Assembly: GCF_002435945.1 (NCBI RefSeq)
Contig: NZ_DIXC01000075.1
Span: 1-22,957, forward strand
DNA from: Mesotoga sp. UBA6090
Lineage (GTDB): Bacteria > Thermotogota > Thermotogae > Petrotogales > Kosmotogaceae
Length of the DNA: 22,957 nucleotides
Direction of reading: 5' to 3'
This document shows, piece after piece, positions 16,291 to 22,957 of this stretch. The stretch's first letter is position 1; each line of letters opens with the position of its first letter. The position numbers were made by a program, and so were the translations under genes. The notes beneath the pieces were generated by a model. It was not told the origin of the DNA and did not search any database. It worked only from the letters and a program-made list of their open reading frames with translations.

Positions 16291-16739
16291 TTTGTCGCCT
16301 CCCGATCCGTTAACGAATTGAGATGTGAAACTGCATATTCTATGGCAAGCAAGTATCCCTGCAATCCAAGTCCTGCGATTGTTCCGCTGCATACAGGAGA
16401 GATCACCGACTTGCTTCTGAACTCTTCTCTAGCGAATATGTTTGAGATGTGTACTTCGATCTTGATCCCTCTAAACAATTCAAGCGCGTCCCTTAGGGAG
16501 TAGCTGTAATGAGTTAGTGCGCCGGCATTTATAACAACTGCATCATAGTCAATGCTATGAATCCTGTCAACAAGCTCCCCTTCGTGATTGGACTGGAACA
16601 ACTCACTCGAAGCCCCGCTTTCAACGCACTTTCTTTCGACGGTTTCACAAAGCTCATTGTATGTGAAGTCACCATACAGACTCTTTTCCCTCATCCCAAG
16701 CATATTCAGGTTAGGCCCGTTCAATATGAGTATTTTCAT
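16287..16739 (-). CDS. aroQ: 3-dehydroquinate dehydratase, type II
   Basis: The 150-residue protein is a type II dehydroquinase, which forms 3-dehydroshikimate by anti elimination in a dodecamer. LILNGPNLNMLGMRE (4-18) carries the flexible-loop Arg17, Tyr22 follows, and NHEGELVDRI, VINAGALTHYS and VHISN complete the active site. The length is standard. Its ATG overlaps the aroKB stop as ATGA, and its stop overlaps the aroH start as GTGA, so translation is coupled on both sides. Confidence 0.96.
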   Translation of the reverse strand: MKILILNGPNLNMLGMREKSLYGDFTYNELCETVERKCVESGASSELFQSNHEGELVDRIHSIDYDAVVINAGALTHYSYSLRDALELFRGIKIEVHISNIFAREEFRSKSVISPVCSGTIAGLGLQGYLLAIEYAVSHLNSLTDREATK

Positions 16740-18223
16740 ACGACCACGGCCAGCAAATCATCTAGTCTTACCTTCGCAAATTCAAAGGAACCGGGGGTCC
16801 TGACAAGGGGTATCTCTATCTCCATGCTCTCCGAGGTCATCGCCTTCTTGTCATTTCTAAGCAGTCTTAGAGCATCCTCAACAGGTAGCTGTGGGAAATC
16901 CAGATCGACGATTTCGGATAGCGTTTCCGATACTTCTCTGTACACTCCTTCATCTACAAGACCTAGATTTGCGAAGTAGTGCATCTCCCTTTCCAGACCC
17001 CACGCCACCGCCATGCCGTGCGAGACTCCGGCTAATGGCTCGTAGAGATGTCCCAATGTGTGACCAAGATTCAGAATTCTTCTTATTCCTGCTTCACGCG
17101 TATCAAGCGCCACTATTTTATTCTTCTGCTTTACGGCTTCTTCCAGCATCTCACACAGCGCGCCCAGATTCCTATTCTTCAAGTCTCTGCACCGGCTCTT
17201 GAAATTCTCATACCATCGGCCCGTGATGAGAAATATCTTGAAGGCCTCTACCAGACCTTCTTCAAACCGTCCTTCGTCCATCGAAAGCGTTACGACTGGA
17301 TCTATGATGGTCTCATAGGGCATATAGAAGTTGCCGACTACATTCTTGCATCCTTTGAAATTTAGCCCATTTTTCCCGCCTATTGAAGCGTCTACTTGAG
17401 CTAGAAGCGTCGTCGGATATAGGGTTATTGGAACACCCCTCTTAAATGTCGAGGAAGCGAATCCAACGAGATCTGTTACCGTTCCTCCACCCGCACCGAC
17501 CACCATGTCACTTCTAGAAACTCCTCGATCCATGAGATACTCATAGATTTCAAAGAGTGTACGAAATCCCTTTGCCTCTTCACCGTCATCTATGGAAAAA
17601 GCCGAAGAGGGAATCCATTCGGAAAAGATCTTCTGAACCCTTCTTGAGACTATCGTATTCGGCATCCTACCTATGGACTTGAACCCACCCGGTGATATTG
17701 AGACAGGGTGAGAACCGCTACTAAGCGTTTTGCTTTCACCAGCGGGAATTTTCATAGATATCGCTGCAACGGTCTCCCACTGGGTCTGGCATGAAGTATC
17801 AACGGACGGGAACTGCTCATAGAGCTCCCTTCGTTCTTCCCAAACTCTGAAGATACTCTCCTTGCCTTCCTTCAGTAGCGGGCGACCCTTCACACTGACC
17901 CTTCTGTAGAGATCTGCTGGCGGAAGTCTGAGATAGACGGCATTTTCTCCCTTCAATATCTGACGGTTTTCCTTATCAAGTATTAGACCCCCACCCGTCG
18001 ATACGACAATCTCGTCGCTCCGGACGAGCTCTTTCAGAAGGTTCTTCTCCAGTCTTCTGAATTCCTTCTCACCCTCTTTTTCGAAAATCTCGCTTATGCT
18101 CATCCCCTTAACTCTTTCGATCTCCGAATCCATGTCTATGAATTCTTTATCGAGAACGGAAGAGAGGATTCTACCTATCGTGCTCTTCCCCGAACCCATC
18201 ATCCCAATGAGGAACACTCTCAT
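16736..18223 (-). CDS. aroKB: Bifunctional shikimate kinase / 3-dehydroquinate synthase
   Basis: The 495-residue fusion has shikimate kinase first (1 to about 160): P-loop GMMGSGKST (7-15), STGGG (75-79) and the GRPLL lid region near 113. 3-dehydroquinate synthase follows (about 175-495), with GAGGGTVTDLVGFASS (243-258), LLAQVDASIGGKNG, and metal ligands H388 (NLGHTLGH) and H402. It thus performs pathway steps 2 and 5. The same fusion is known in Thermotoga. The ATG at 18223 follows GGAGGGTGAAGG. Its first 18 codons lie within the end of aroC in another frame, a 53-base overlap that contains the whole P-loop. Confidence 0.96.
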   Translation of the reverse strand: MRVFLIGMMGSGKSTIGRILSSVLDKEFIDMDSEIERVKGMSISEIFEKEGEKEFRRLEKNLLKELVRSDEIVVSTGGGLILDKENRQILKGENAVYLRLPPADLYRRVSVKGRPLLKEGKESIFRVWEERRELYEQFPSVDTSCQTQWETVAAISMKIPAGESKTLSSGSHPVSISPGGFKSIGRMPNTIVSRRVQKIFSEWIPSSAFSIDDGEEAKGFRTLFEIYEYLMDRGVSRSDMVVGAGGGTVTDLVGFASSTFKRGVPITLYPTTLLAQVDASIGGKNGLNFKGCKNVVGNFYMPYETIIDPVVTLSMDEGRFEEGLVEAFKIFLITGRWYENFKSRCRDLKNRNLGALCEMLEEAVKQKNKIVALDTREAGIRRILNLGHTLGHLYEPLAGVSHGMAVAWGLEREMHYFANLGLVDEGVYREVSETLSEIVDLDFPQLPVEDALRLLRNDKKAMTSESMEIEIPLVRTPGSFEFAKVRLDDLLAVVV

Positions 18224-19298
18224 CCTTCACCCTCCTTTTTATCGAGCAGAAATCACCATTTCCAAATCTTTCGAGAATCGCCTCAAGTAACAAGAGCGAG
18301 AGCATAGACTCTCCTACGACTGCAGCCGCCGGAACCGCCGTAGTATCGGAACGAACGTAAGGAGTCCTTGTCTCATTCAAGTCGCTCAGATCGACGGAAG
18401 AGATTCCCCTCCTCAAGGAAGGAATCGGCTTCACGCTTGCCTCAACAACGATTCGTTCGCCGTTTGATATCCCACCCTCGACACCGCCGGCGTTATTTGT
18501 CTTCCTGAAAACTATCCCGTCTTCAATGTAGGGCTTATCGTGGTATGCGCCTCCTCGAAGCCTCACATCGGGATTTCCAATGAAGATTCCCTTAACGGAG
18601 GGGATCGCCATGAAGTGCTTCCCGATTCTCGAATCGAGTCTTTCAAAGAGACTGCCATATCCGCCGGTCCCCGCCGGTATTCCATCGGCGATTACAACGA
18701 ATCTTCCCCCAAGGGTTTCCCCAAGCTCCCTTGCCGTATCGATCTCCTTCAACATCTCTCGGTAGGCGATTTCATCGTGGCAAAAAACCGAAGATCTACG
18801 ATCCCTCGAAATCCATTCTCTCCATGAGGGGAGTTCACAGCTGACGTTTCCGATCGCTATAACTGAACTGCACACGGTAATTCCAAGCTCTTGAAGAATC
18901 TGAGACGCGATCGAACCGATAGCCGTAAGTGCTGCAGTCCACCTCGCACTGCTTCGCTCTGCATAAACCGCCAGATCATTCAGTTTGTATCTCGTCCACG
19001 CAGCATAATCGGAATGCCCGGGCCTTGGGATGCTTCTCACGCTCTTCTCGGCACTGGAAACCTTATTCTCTATCTCAATCAGAAGAGGGGCACCAGTCGT
19101 AAGGTCCTTCCACAGACCAGACTTCACGATTGCCCTGTCCTGCTCGGCCTTCATCCTCTCTCCCCTGCCATAGCTCTTCTGCCTTCGCTGTAGCTGTTTA
19201 TTTATCTCTTCGATTGAAAGAGAAACACCAGAGGGCAACTCCTCGATAAGCCCGAAGACGCCGCTGCCATGAGAGTCTCCGGCTACGGTAAACTTCAT
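18171..19298 (-). CDS. aroC: Chorismate synthase
   Basis: The 375-residue protein catalyses the last common step, EPSP to chorismate, and needs reduced FMN. Family blocks appear in order: VAGDSHGSG at the N-terminus, RRQKSYGRGERMKAEQD, RPGHSDYAAWTRY, the ERSSARWTA loop, and RSDTTAVPAAAVVGESM near the C-terminus. ATG 19298 overlaps the aroE stop as ATGA, which fixes the start; the upstream frame to 19352 would run into aroE. The last ~18 codons overlap aroKB, and the C-terminal tail after GESM (about 50 residues) has an unusual charged end, HWDDGFGEEHDR. Confidence 0.95.
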   Translation of the reverse strand: MKFTVAGDSHGSGVFGLIEELPSGVSLSIEEINKQLQRRQKSYGRGERMKAEQDRAIVKSGLWKDLTTGAPLLIEIENKVSSAEKSVRSIPRPGHSDYAAWTRYKLNDLAVYAERSSARWTAALTAIGSIASQILQELGITVCSSVIAIGNVSCELPSWREWISRDRRSSVFCHDEIAYREMLKEIDTARELGETLGGRFVVIADGIPAGTGGYGSLFERLDSRIGKHFMAIPSVKGIFIGNPDVRLRGGAYHDKPYIEDGIVFRKTNNAGGVEGGISNGERIVVEASVKPIPSLRRGISSVDLSDLNETRTPYVRSDTTAVPAAAVVGESMLSLLLLEAILERFGNGDFCSIKRRVKDESVPHWDDGFGEEHDR

Positions 19299-20077
19299 TG
19301 CATCACTTCCCAGAACGCCTTTTCGAAGACCTTGCCTGAAGGCAGACCCCATATTCTGAGATTCTCGAGAGCTTGATGAAGCAGCATCTGTCTTCCGTCA
19401 AGAACGGTTTCCACTCCGCAGTTGTATGAAAGCTCGATCAAGGGCGTCTTCCAGTAGATCAGATCGTAAACGAGGCTCTTGCCGTCCAGTTCTTTAGAGG
19501 TGATCCCCGTTTCCTCTCCATTCATTCCAAGAGAGGAAGCGTTAACTATACTCATGCTCCTCGAAGCAACCTCTCTGATTGACTCAATTGGAAAGACACC
19601 AACTTCAAACCGCCCTGGCATCTCGAACTCCTTTTTGATCTTCTGCGCCCTGGAAAGCGTTCTGTTCAAGAGTTCTATCCTCTTCACGCCCGCTTTCCTC
19701 AAGAAAAAAATCACTGCCCTCGCAGCACCTCCGGCTCCAATAACCATTACAGGCTCCTCTATCGATCTCTCGAGCAAAGGCTTACCAAAACCGACCCAGT
19801 CCGTGTTATACCCCATTCCCTCGAAGACGCAATTTACTGCCGAGAGCGGAGGTTCAACCTGGCTGACCACGTAAGCGATAACCTTCTCCTTGAAAGGGAT
19901 GGTAACGTTGAACCCGTGAAAATGCTGAACAACTGAAGCTATCTTTTCTGCGAATTCATCTGGAAGAATGTCAACTGCCTCGTACGTTGCATCGATGCGC
20001 ATTCTTTCGAAAAACCGTCCGTAAATGGCCGGCGATAGACTGTGGGAAACTGGATGTCCAATTATGCATAACTTCAC
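19295..20077 (-). CDS. aroE: Shikimate dehydrogenase
   Basis: The 260-residue protein reduces 3-dehydroshikimate with NADPH. SHSLSP (11-16) binds substrate, K63 (NVTIPFKEK) and D93 (YNTDWVGF) are the catalytic pair, and IGAGGAARA is the cofactor loop. An LLNRT basic-site motif follows. The start is taken as GTG 20077: AGGAGG lies 7 bases before it and it overlaps the aroA stop as GTGA, like the other junctions. The in-frame TTG at 20083 sits directly against the ribosome site. Confidence 0.95.
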   Translation of the reverse strand: MKLCIIGHPVSHSLSPAIYGRFFERMRIDATYEAVDILPDEFAEKIASVVQHFHGFNVTIPFKEKVIAYVVSQVEPPLSAVNCVFEGMGYNTDWVGFGKPLLERSIEEPVMVIGAGGAARAVIFFLRKAGVKRIELLNRTLSRAQKIKKEFEMPGRFEVGVFPIESIREVASRSMSIVNASSLGMNGEETGITSKELDGKSLVYDLIYWKTPLIELSYNCGVETVLDGRQMLLHQALENLRIWGLPSGKVFEKAFWEVMQ

Positions 20078-21333
20078 TGACAAACCTCCTCGAGTGTTTC
20101 GAAGAACCCCGGAAAGGAAACATCGACTGCTTTCGAATCGCCTACCTCCACTCCTTCACCGCTCAGCAGTCCGGCTATTGAGAAAAGCATCGCAATCCTG
20201 TGATCACCATAAGAGTCGACCTTGCCTCCCGTTATTCTTTGAGGACCTTCAACGCTAAAACCATCTTCATATTCAAGGATCTCTACGCCAATTCTTCTGA
20301 AGTTCTGAACGGTAACGGATATCCTGTCCGACTCTTTCTTTCTCAACTCCCCGGCCCCTCTGAGAGTCGTTGTGCCTTCCGCAAAAGCTCCGGCAAGCGC
20401 AATCAGCGGAAGCTCATCTATCATTGAAGGAATCAAATCACTTCCAACATCCACTCCTCTAAGGCGGGAAGTCCTGGCCACGATTGCGCCAACCGGTTCT
20501 GGCAAGCTCTCTTCAATCTCCAGCTCGATGTCTGCACCCATACTCATGAGAAGTCTTAGGAATCCGGTCCTCCCTTGATTCAGTCCGACATTTCGAATCG
20601 TCACCTTGCCATTTTCATGAAGAACCGCCAGAACTATCAGAAAGGCGGCCGAAGAGATGTCGCCGGGTATCGAAAACCGGACAGGTAGAAGCTCGCTCTT
20701 TTCTACCTCAACTCTCTTCTGAATCACACTAATTTTGGCACCCATTGAGCGGAGGAGCCTCTCTGTGTGGTCCCTGCTGCAGTGTGGCTCAGTAACGGCC
20801 GTAGTACCTTCCGCTTGAATCCCCGCCAGCAGAATCGCACTCTTAACCTGAGCGCTGGCAACTGAGAGAGAATGTTCACATCCCCTTAGCTCTCCTCCAG
20901 ATATGCACATTGGAAGAAGTGAATCCTGGCGAGCCGATATGCTTGCCCCCATCTCTTTCAAAGGGGTAACGACTCTCTTCATGGGCCTGCCTGACAGAGA
21001 ATCATCTCCAAAGAGAACGTGAAAACCTCTCTTTCCCGAAAGAATTCCGGCCATCAGTCTAGCTGTAGTCCCGGAATTCCCGCAGTCAAGAGGCCTAGAC
21101 GATTCTCTCCACGAAGCCGAAGATATTTCCATTCTGTCGAAACCACCTCTGAAGCTCCCTCCAAGTTCACCGATCATTCTAAACGTTCTAAAGGTATCTT
21201 CGCTTTCAAGTAAATTATGAACGACACTAACGTCGCTGCACATAGAGCACATCATCAGAGCCCTGTGAGAAATCGATTTATCCGGAGGTACAACAACTTC
21301 TCCGACAACTTTCTTTGAAGGCAGCAATCTCAT
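20074..21333 (-). CDS. aroA: 5-enolpyruvylshikimate-3-phosphate synthase
   Basis: The 419-residue protein condenses shikimate-3-phosphate with PEP. The N-terminal VPPDKSISHRAL (K19, S20, R24), GNSGTTARL, the LIPSMIDELPL aspartate region and GDHRIAM near the end are all intact. The sequence in the glyphosate-contact region is GNSGTTARLMAG, so the class I/II assignment was not attempted. ATG 21333 follows GGGAGG; an in-frame TTG at 21354 overlaps the aroF stop and lacks its own site. It begins 17 bases after aroF, and its stop overlaps the aroE start. Confidence 0.96.
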   Translation of the reverse strand: MRLLPSKKVVGEVVVPPDKSISHRALMMCSMCSDVSVVHNLLESEDTFRTFRMIGELGGSFRGGFDRMEISSASWRESSRPLDCGNSGTTARLMAGILSGKRGFHVLFGDDSLSGRPMKRVVTPLKEMGASISARQDSLLPMCISGGELRGCEHSLSVASAQVKSAILLAGIQAEGTTAVTEPHCSRDHTERLLRSMGAKISVIQKRVEVEKSELLPVRFSIPGDISSAAFLIVLAVLHENGKVTIRNVGLNQGRTGFLRLLMSMGADIELEIEESLPEPVGAIVARTSRLRGVDVGSDLIPSMIDELPLIALAGAFAEGTTTLRGAGELRKKESDRISVTVQNFRRIGVEILEYEDGFSVEGPQRITGGKVDSYGDHRIAMLFSIAGLLSGEGVEVGDSKAVDVSFPGFFETLEEVCQ

Positions 21334-21350
21334 CTTTTCCTCCCAACCTA

Positions 21351-22367
21351 TCAAGTGAGCGAAAGCTCGGCGGCACCGGCCAGTTCTTCGAGACTATTCA
21401 TGAGCTTTTCAAACTCGCCGAAACTGAGACTTTGTTTGCTGTCGGAAAGCGCCTTCTCCGGCCTTGGATGAACCTCAACTTCGATACCGTTGGCTCCGAC
21501 CGCCAGAGCGGCTCTAGAGAGTGGTATTATCAAGTCTCTTCTCCCGGAGGCGTGGCTTGGATCAACGATGATCGGCAGAGGCGATTGCAGCTTTATTAGA
21601 GGTACGGCAGAGATGTCCAGCGTGTTCCTAGTGGCTGTCTCGAAGGTCCTGATTCCCCTTTCACAAAGTATTATCGACATATTTCCCCTCGAAGCGATGT
21701 ACTCTGCGGAAAGAAGAAGTTCTTCGACCGTATTCATGAAACCCTTCTTCAAAAGAATAGGCTTACTCTTTTCGGCCACCTTCTGTATAAGCTGAAAGTT
21801 CTGCGAGTTTCTCGCGCCAATTTGCTGTATGTCGCTCATTTCACAGACAGCTTCAAGCGTCCCTTCACCGGTTACCTCGGTCACTGTCTTGAGGCCATAA
21901 TGATCTGCGGCTTCTCTCAGGTATCTCAAACCAATCTCTCCGAGTCCCTGAAAAGAGTACGGTGAAGTCCTCGGCTTGAAGGCTCCACCTCTGATTATCC
22001 TGACTCCCATTTCCGAAAGAAAGGCGGCGCTCTCTTCTATCATAGGTCGATCTTCAACCGCGCAAGGACCGGCCATGACTATGAACTTGCCTTCTCCTAC
22101 CGACAAATCCCCAATCTCCACTGAAATATCTTTACTGTGAAACTCTCTCGATACGAGCTTGAAAGGCTTGAGAACACGCACGACCTGCTCAACACATTCA
22201 AGAGCCTCAAAGCGTTCCACCGACATATACCTGTCGTCTCCAATCACACCTATTACTACTCTTTCCATCCCTCTGGAAACATGACAGCTCAGATTCAGAC
22301 TCTCTGAAAGAGACTCGACTTGCTCAATTTCCTCTTCACCGGTACCTCTCTTAAGAACGACTACCAT
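21351..22367 (-). CDS. aroF: DAHP synthase, type I-beta with N-terminal regulatory domain
   Basis: The 338-residue protein makes DAHP from PEP and erythrose-4-phosphate, the committed step. A ferredoxin/ACT-like regulatory domain (about 1-70) precedes the barrel. C102 (MAGPCAVED), K131 (GGAFKPRTSPYSFQG), H272 (DPSHASG), E298 and D309 fall at the same positions as in the Thermotoga maritima enzyme, whose N-terminal domain gives tyrosine inhibition; that regulation is expected here. ATG 22367 follows GGGGTGGTGAA. A longer in-frame GTG at 22475 would translate through the attenuator hairpin and is rejected. It is the first structural gene of the operon. Confidence 0.97.
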   Translation of the reverse strand: MVVVLKRGTGEEEIEQVESLSESLNLSCHVSRGMERVVIGVIGDDRYMSVERFEALECVEQVVRVLKPFKLVSREFHSKDISVEIGDLSVGEGKFIVMAGPCAVEDRPMIEESAAFLSEMGVRIIRGGAFKPRTSPYSFQGLGEIGLRYLREAADHYGLKTVTEVTGEGTLEAVCEMSDIQQIGARNSQNFQLIQKVAEKSKPILLKKGFMNTVEELLLSAEYIASRGNMSIILCERGIRTFETATRNTLDISAVPLIKLQSPLPIIVDPSHASGRRDLIIPLSRAALAVGANGIEVEVHPRPEKALSDSKQSLSFGEFEKLMNSLEELAGAAELSLT

Positions 22368-22389
22368 TTCACCACCCCACATTCCTGTT

Positions 22390-22424
22390 GAAAAAGAAAA
22401 GGGTCTCCGGATTGGAGACCCTTT
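22390..22424 (-). terminator. Intrinsic terminator (attenuator) in the aro operon leader
   Basis: On the minus strand AAAGGGTCTCC (22424-22414), loop AATCC, and GGAGACCCTTT (22408-22398) form a perfect 11-bp stem followed by TCTTTTT. It lies only about 23 bases before the aroF start, inside the transcript, so it must be conditional. Confidence 0.9.
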
Positions 22425-22491
22425 CGTATCTTTCATCCGGAGTAAATGCAAGAAGCACTTACCCGGAGTTATCACTCACAAGCAAATGCTT
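22398..22491 (-). promoter_or_regulatory. Alternative RNA pairings of the aro attenuator
   Basis: Minus-strand segments: 1, AAGCATTTGCTT (22491-22480); 2, GGGTAAGTGCTT (22464-22453); 3, GCATTTACTCCGGAT (22449-22435); 4 and 5, the terminator arms. Segments 1:2 can form 12 bp with four G-U pairs. GGGTAAGTGC of segment 2 and GCATTTACTC of segment 3 form about 10 bp. CTCCGGAT of segment 3 (22442-22435) pairs perfectly with ATCCGGAG (22412-22405), which spans the loop and the start of the terminator 3' arm. So 1:2 frees the antiterminator, while 2:3 favours the terminator. CTCCGG is also duplicated at 22468-22463. Confidence 0.75.
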
Positions 22492-22547
22492 CTGTTGTTA
22501 TAATAATAGGAATATGCATTTATCCAGGAAAAACTGAACTCTATCAT
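22476..22547 (-). CDS. Aromatic-rich leader peptide of the aro operon (23 codons)
   Basis: ATG 22547 lies 8 bases after GGGGAG (22561-22556) and the frame stops at TGA 22478-22476. The 23 residues include Phe4, Phe6, Trp8, Tyr12 and Tyr14-Tyr15-Tyr16 (MIEFSFSW start; AYSYYYNN core), seven aromatics in total. Its end overlaps pairing segment 1. A ribosome halted at Tyr12 or Tyr14 would leave segment 1 free, so 1:2 then 3:5 form and transcription continues. A ribosome at the stop codon would cover segment 1, so 2:3 and the terminator form. Peptide function itself is not expected. Confidence 0.85.
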   Translation of the reverse strand: MIEFSFSWINAYSYYYNNRSICL

Positions 22548-22575
22548 TTACTCAACTCCCCGCTGGTATAAAAGG

Positions 22576-22605
22576 ATTCTACACTTTTGTCGTCTACCAT
22601 GTCAA
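22576..22605 (-). promoter_or_regulatory. Promoter of the aro operon
   Basis: On the minus strand a perfect TTGACA (22605-22600) and TAGAAT (22581-22576) are spaced by 18 bases. The predicted start near 22569 lies just before the leader's GGGGAG ribosome site. The leader RNA before aroF would be about 200 bases. A weaker overlapping pair, ACGACA (22593-22588) and TATACC (22570-22565), is less likely because it would cut into the ribosome site. Confidence 0.75.
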
Positions 22606-22616
22606 ATCCTCGATAT

Positions 22617-22681
22617 GCATCACAAATAATCTACTCGAAAAGGGTAACGTTGCATCAAAAATAAAACTACTCGAAAGGTAA
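22617..22681 (+). repeat. Tandem ~30-base direct repeats before the transposase
   Basis: Bases 22617-22647 and 22652-22681 are imperfect copies. Both start with GCATCA, share CTACTCGAAA, and end with GGTAA. Repeats of this kind commonly lie in the end of an insertion sequence and bind its transposase. The outer end of the element and any target duplication cannot be fixed from this window. Confidence 0.6.
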
Positions 22682-22734
22682 GGATCAAGGGGATAATCTT
22701 CGCGAATGCCAAGTTGAAAGAGGTAGATGCGAAG

Positions 22735-22957
22735 ATGAAGAGAATAGACATGACTGGATTGATTGAGAAATACTCAAAGAAGTACAGGGAGGCTGAAAAG
22801 AAGGAGAAGAGTAGAATTCTTGACGAGTTTATTGGAGTAGCGGAGTACAACCGGAGCTATGCGTCATTAATACTCAGGAGAGGTTATTCTAAGAAGAATG
22901 AGAGAAGCAATTTCACAAAGAGACGTGGGAGGAAGAAGAAATATGATTTTGAAGTAT
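22735..22957 (+). CDS. Integrase-core (DDE) transposase, N-terminal part, runs off the window
   Basis: The 74 visible codons start at ATG 22735, with AAAGAGG 11 bases upstream; ATG 22750 is an alternative. The pattern IEKYSKKYREAEKKEKSRIL, then DEFIGVAEYNRSYASLILRR, matches the N-terminal DNA-binding region of transposases with an rve-type catalytic core, where it usually reads LDEFVxLTGYNRxYAxxLL. A basic stretch (KRRGRKKKYDF) then leads toward the catalytic domain, which is outside the window. The exact IS family is not assigned. Confidence 0.65.
   Translation, partial: MKRIDMTGLIEKYSKKYREAEKKEKSRILDEFIGVAEYNRSYASLILRRGYSKKNERSNFTKRRGRKKKYDFEV

Noticed and set aside
22368..22475. N-terminal extension of AroF from GTG 22475
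   Set aside because: It would be translated through the terminator hairpin, and the ATG at 22367 reproduces the Thermotoga maritima residue numbering exactly.
22472..22519. A second possible leader ORF (15 codons, MHIPIIITTEAFACE) in another frame
   Set aside because: Its ribosome site is weak and it has only one aromatic codon. The overlapping 23-codon ORF has a better site and seven aromatic codons.
22503..22531. TATTAT with TTTCCT as the aro promoter
   Set aside because: The -35 box is poor, and TTGACA-18-TAGAAT further upstream is much better and keeps the leader ORF in the transcript.

Overview
The window looks like chromosomal DNA of a Thermotogota bacterium, probably close to Mesotoga/Kosmotogales. 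This is inferred from moderate GC, a fused shikimate kinase/dehydroquinate synthase of the Thermotoga kind, a DAHP synthase whose catalytic residues fall at the same numbers as in Thermotoga maritima (C102, K131, H272, E298, D309), and degenerate TRAP and IS genes. No rRNA, tRNA or CRISPR was seen.

Left part (1-7000). An RpiR-family regulator sits behind two identical 19-base operator-like palindromes. It is followed by an isoaspartyl peptidase/asparaginase and a convergent MATE transporter. A decayed TRAP solute-receptor gene (dctP-like) carries two frameshifts, a nonsense codon and a lost ligand-binding Arg. A leftward cluster then holds a cyclase/formamidase-like enzyme, a metallo-beta-lactamase-fold hydrolase and a tiny one-helix membrane protein.

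Middle (7000-15100). A small secreted protein has its own promoter and terminator. Next come a cupin/HD-GYP protein, a short pyruvate-kinase-like protein translationally coupled to tex, yggS on the other strand, a membrane-anchored coiled-coil protein of unknown role, a methyltransferase-like protein, and a frameshifted gene directly behind it.

Right part (15167-22605, minus strand). One operon, aroF-aroA-aroE-aroC-aroKB-aroQ-aroH-tyrA, encodes every step from erythrose-4-phosphate plus PEP to chorismate, then prephenate and 4-hydroxyphenylpyruvate. Most junctions are ATGA or GTGA overlaps, and the aroC/aroKB junction is a 53-base overlap. Upstream of aroF is the most interesting element: a consensus-like promoter, a previously unannotated 23-codon leader ORF with 7 aromatic codons (Phe, Phe, Trp, Tyr, then Tyr-Tyr-Tyr), and mutually exclusive RNA pairings ending in a strong intrinsic terminator. 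This is a complete ribosome-mediated attenuator. Its pairing logic predicts that starvation for aromatic amino acids, mainly Tyr, opens the operon. The Tyr-responsive type DAHP synthase domain would add a second layer of Tyr control.

The right edge holds the start of an integrase-core (DDE) transposase, preceded by two copies of a ~30-base direct repeat that end about 12 bases upstream of the aro promoter.
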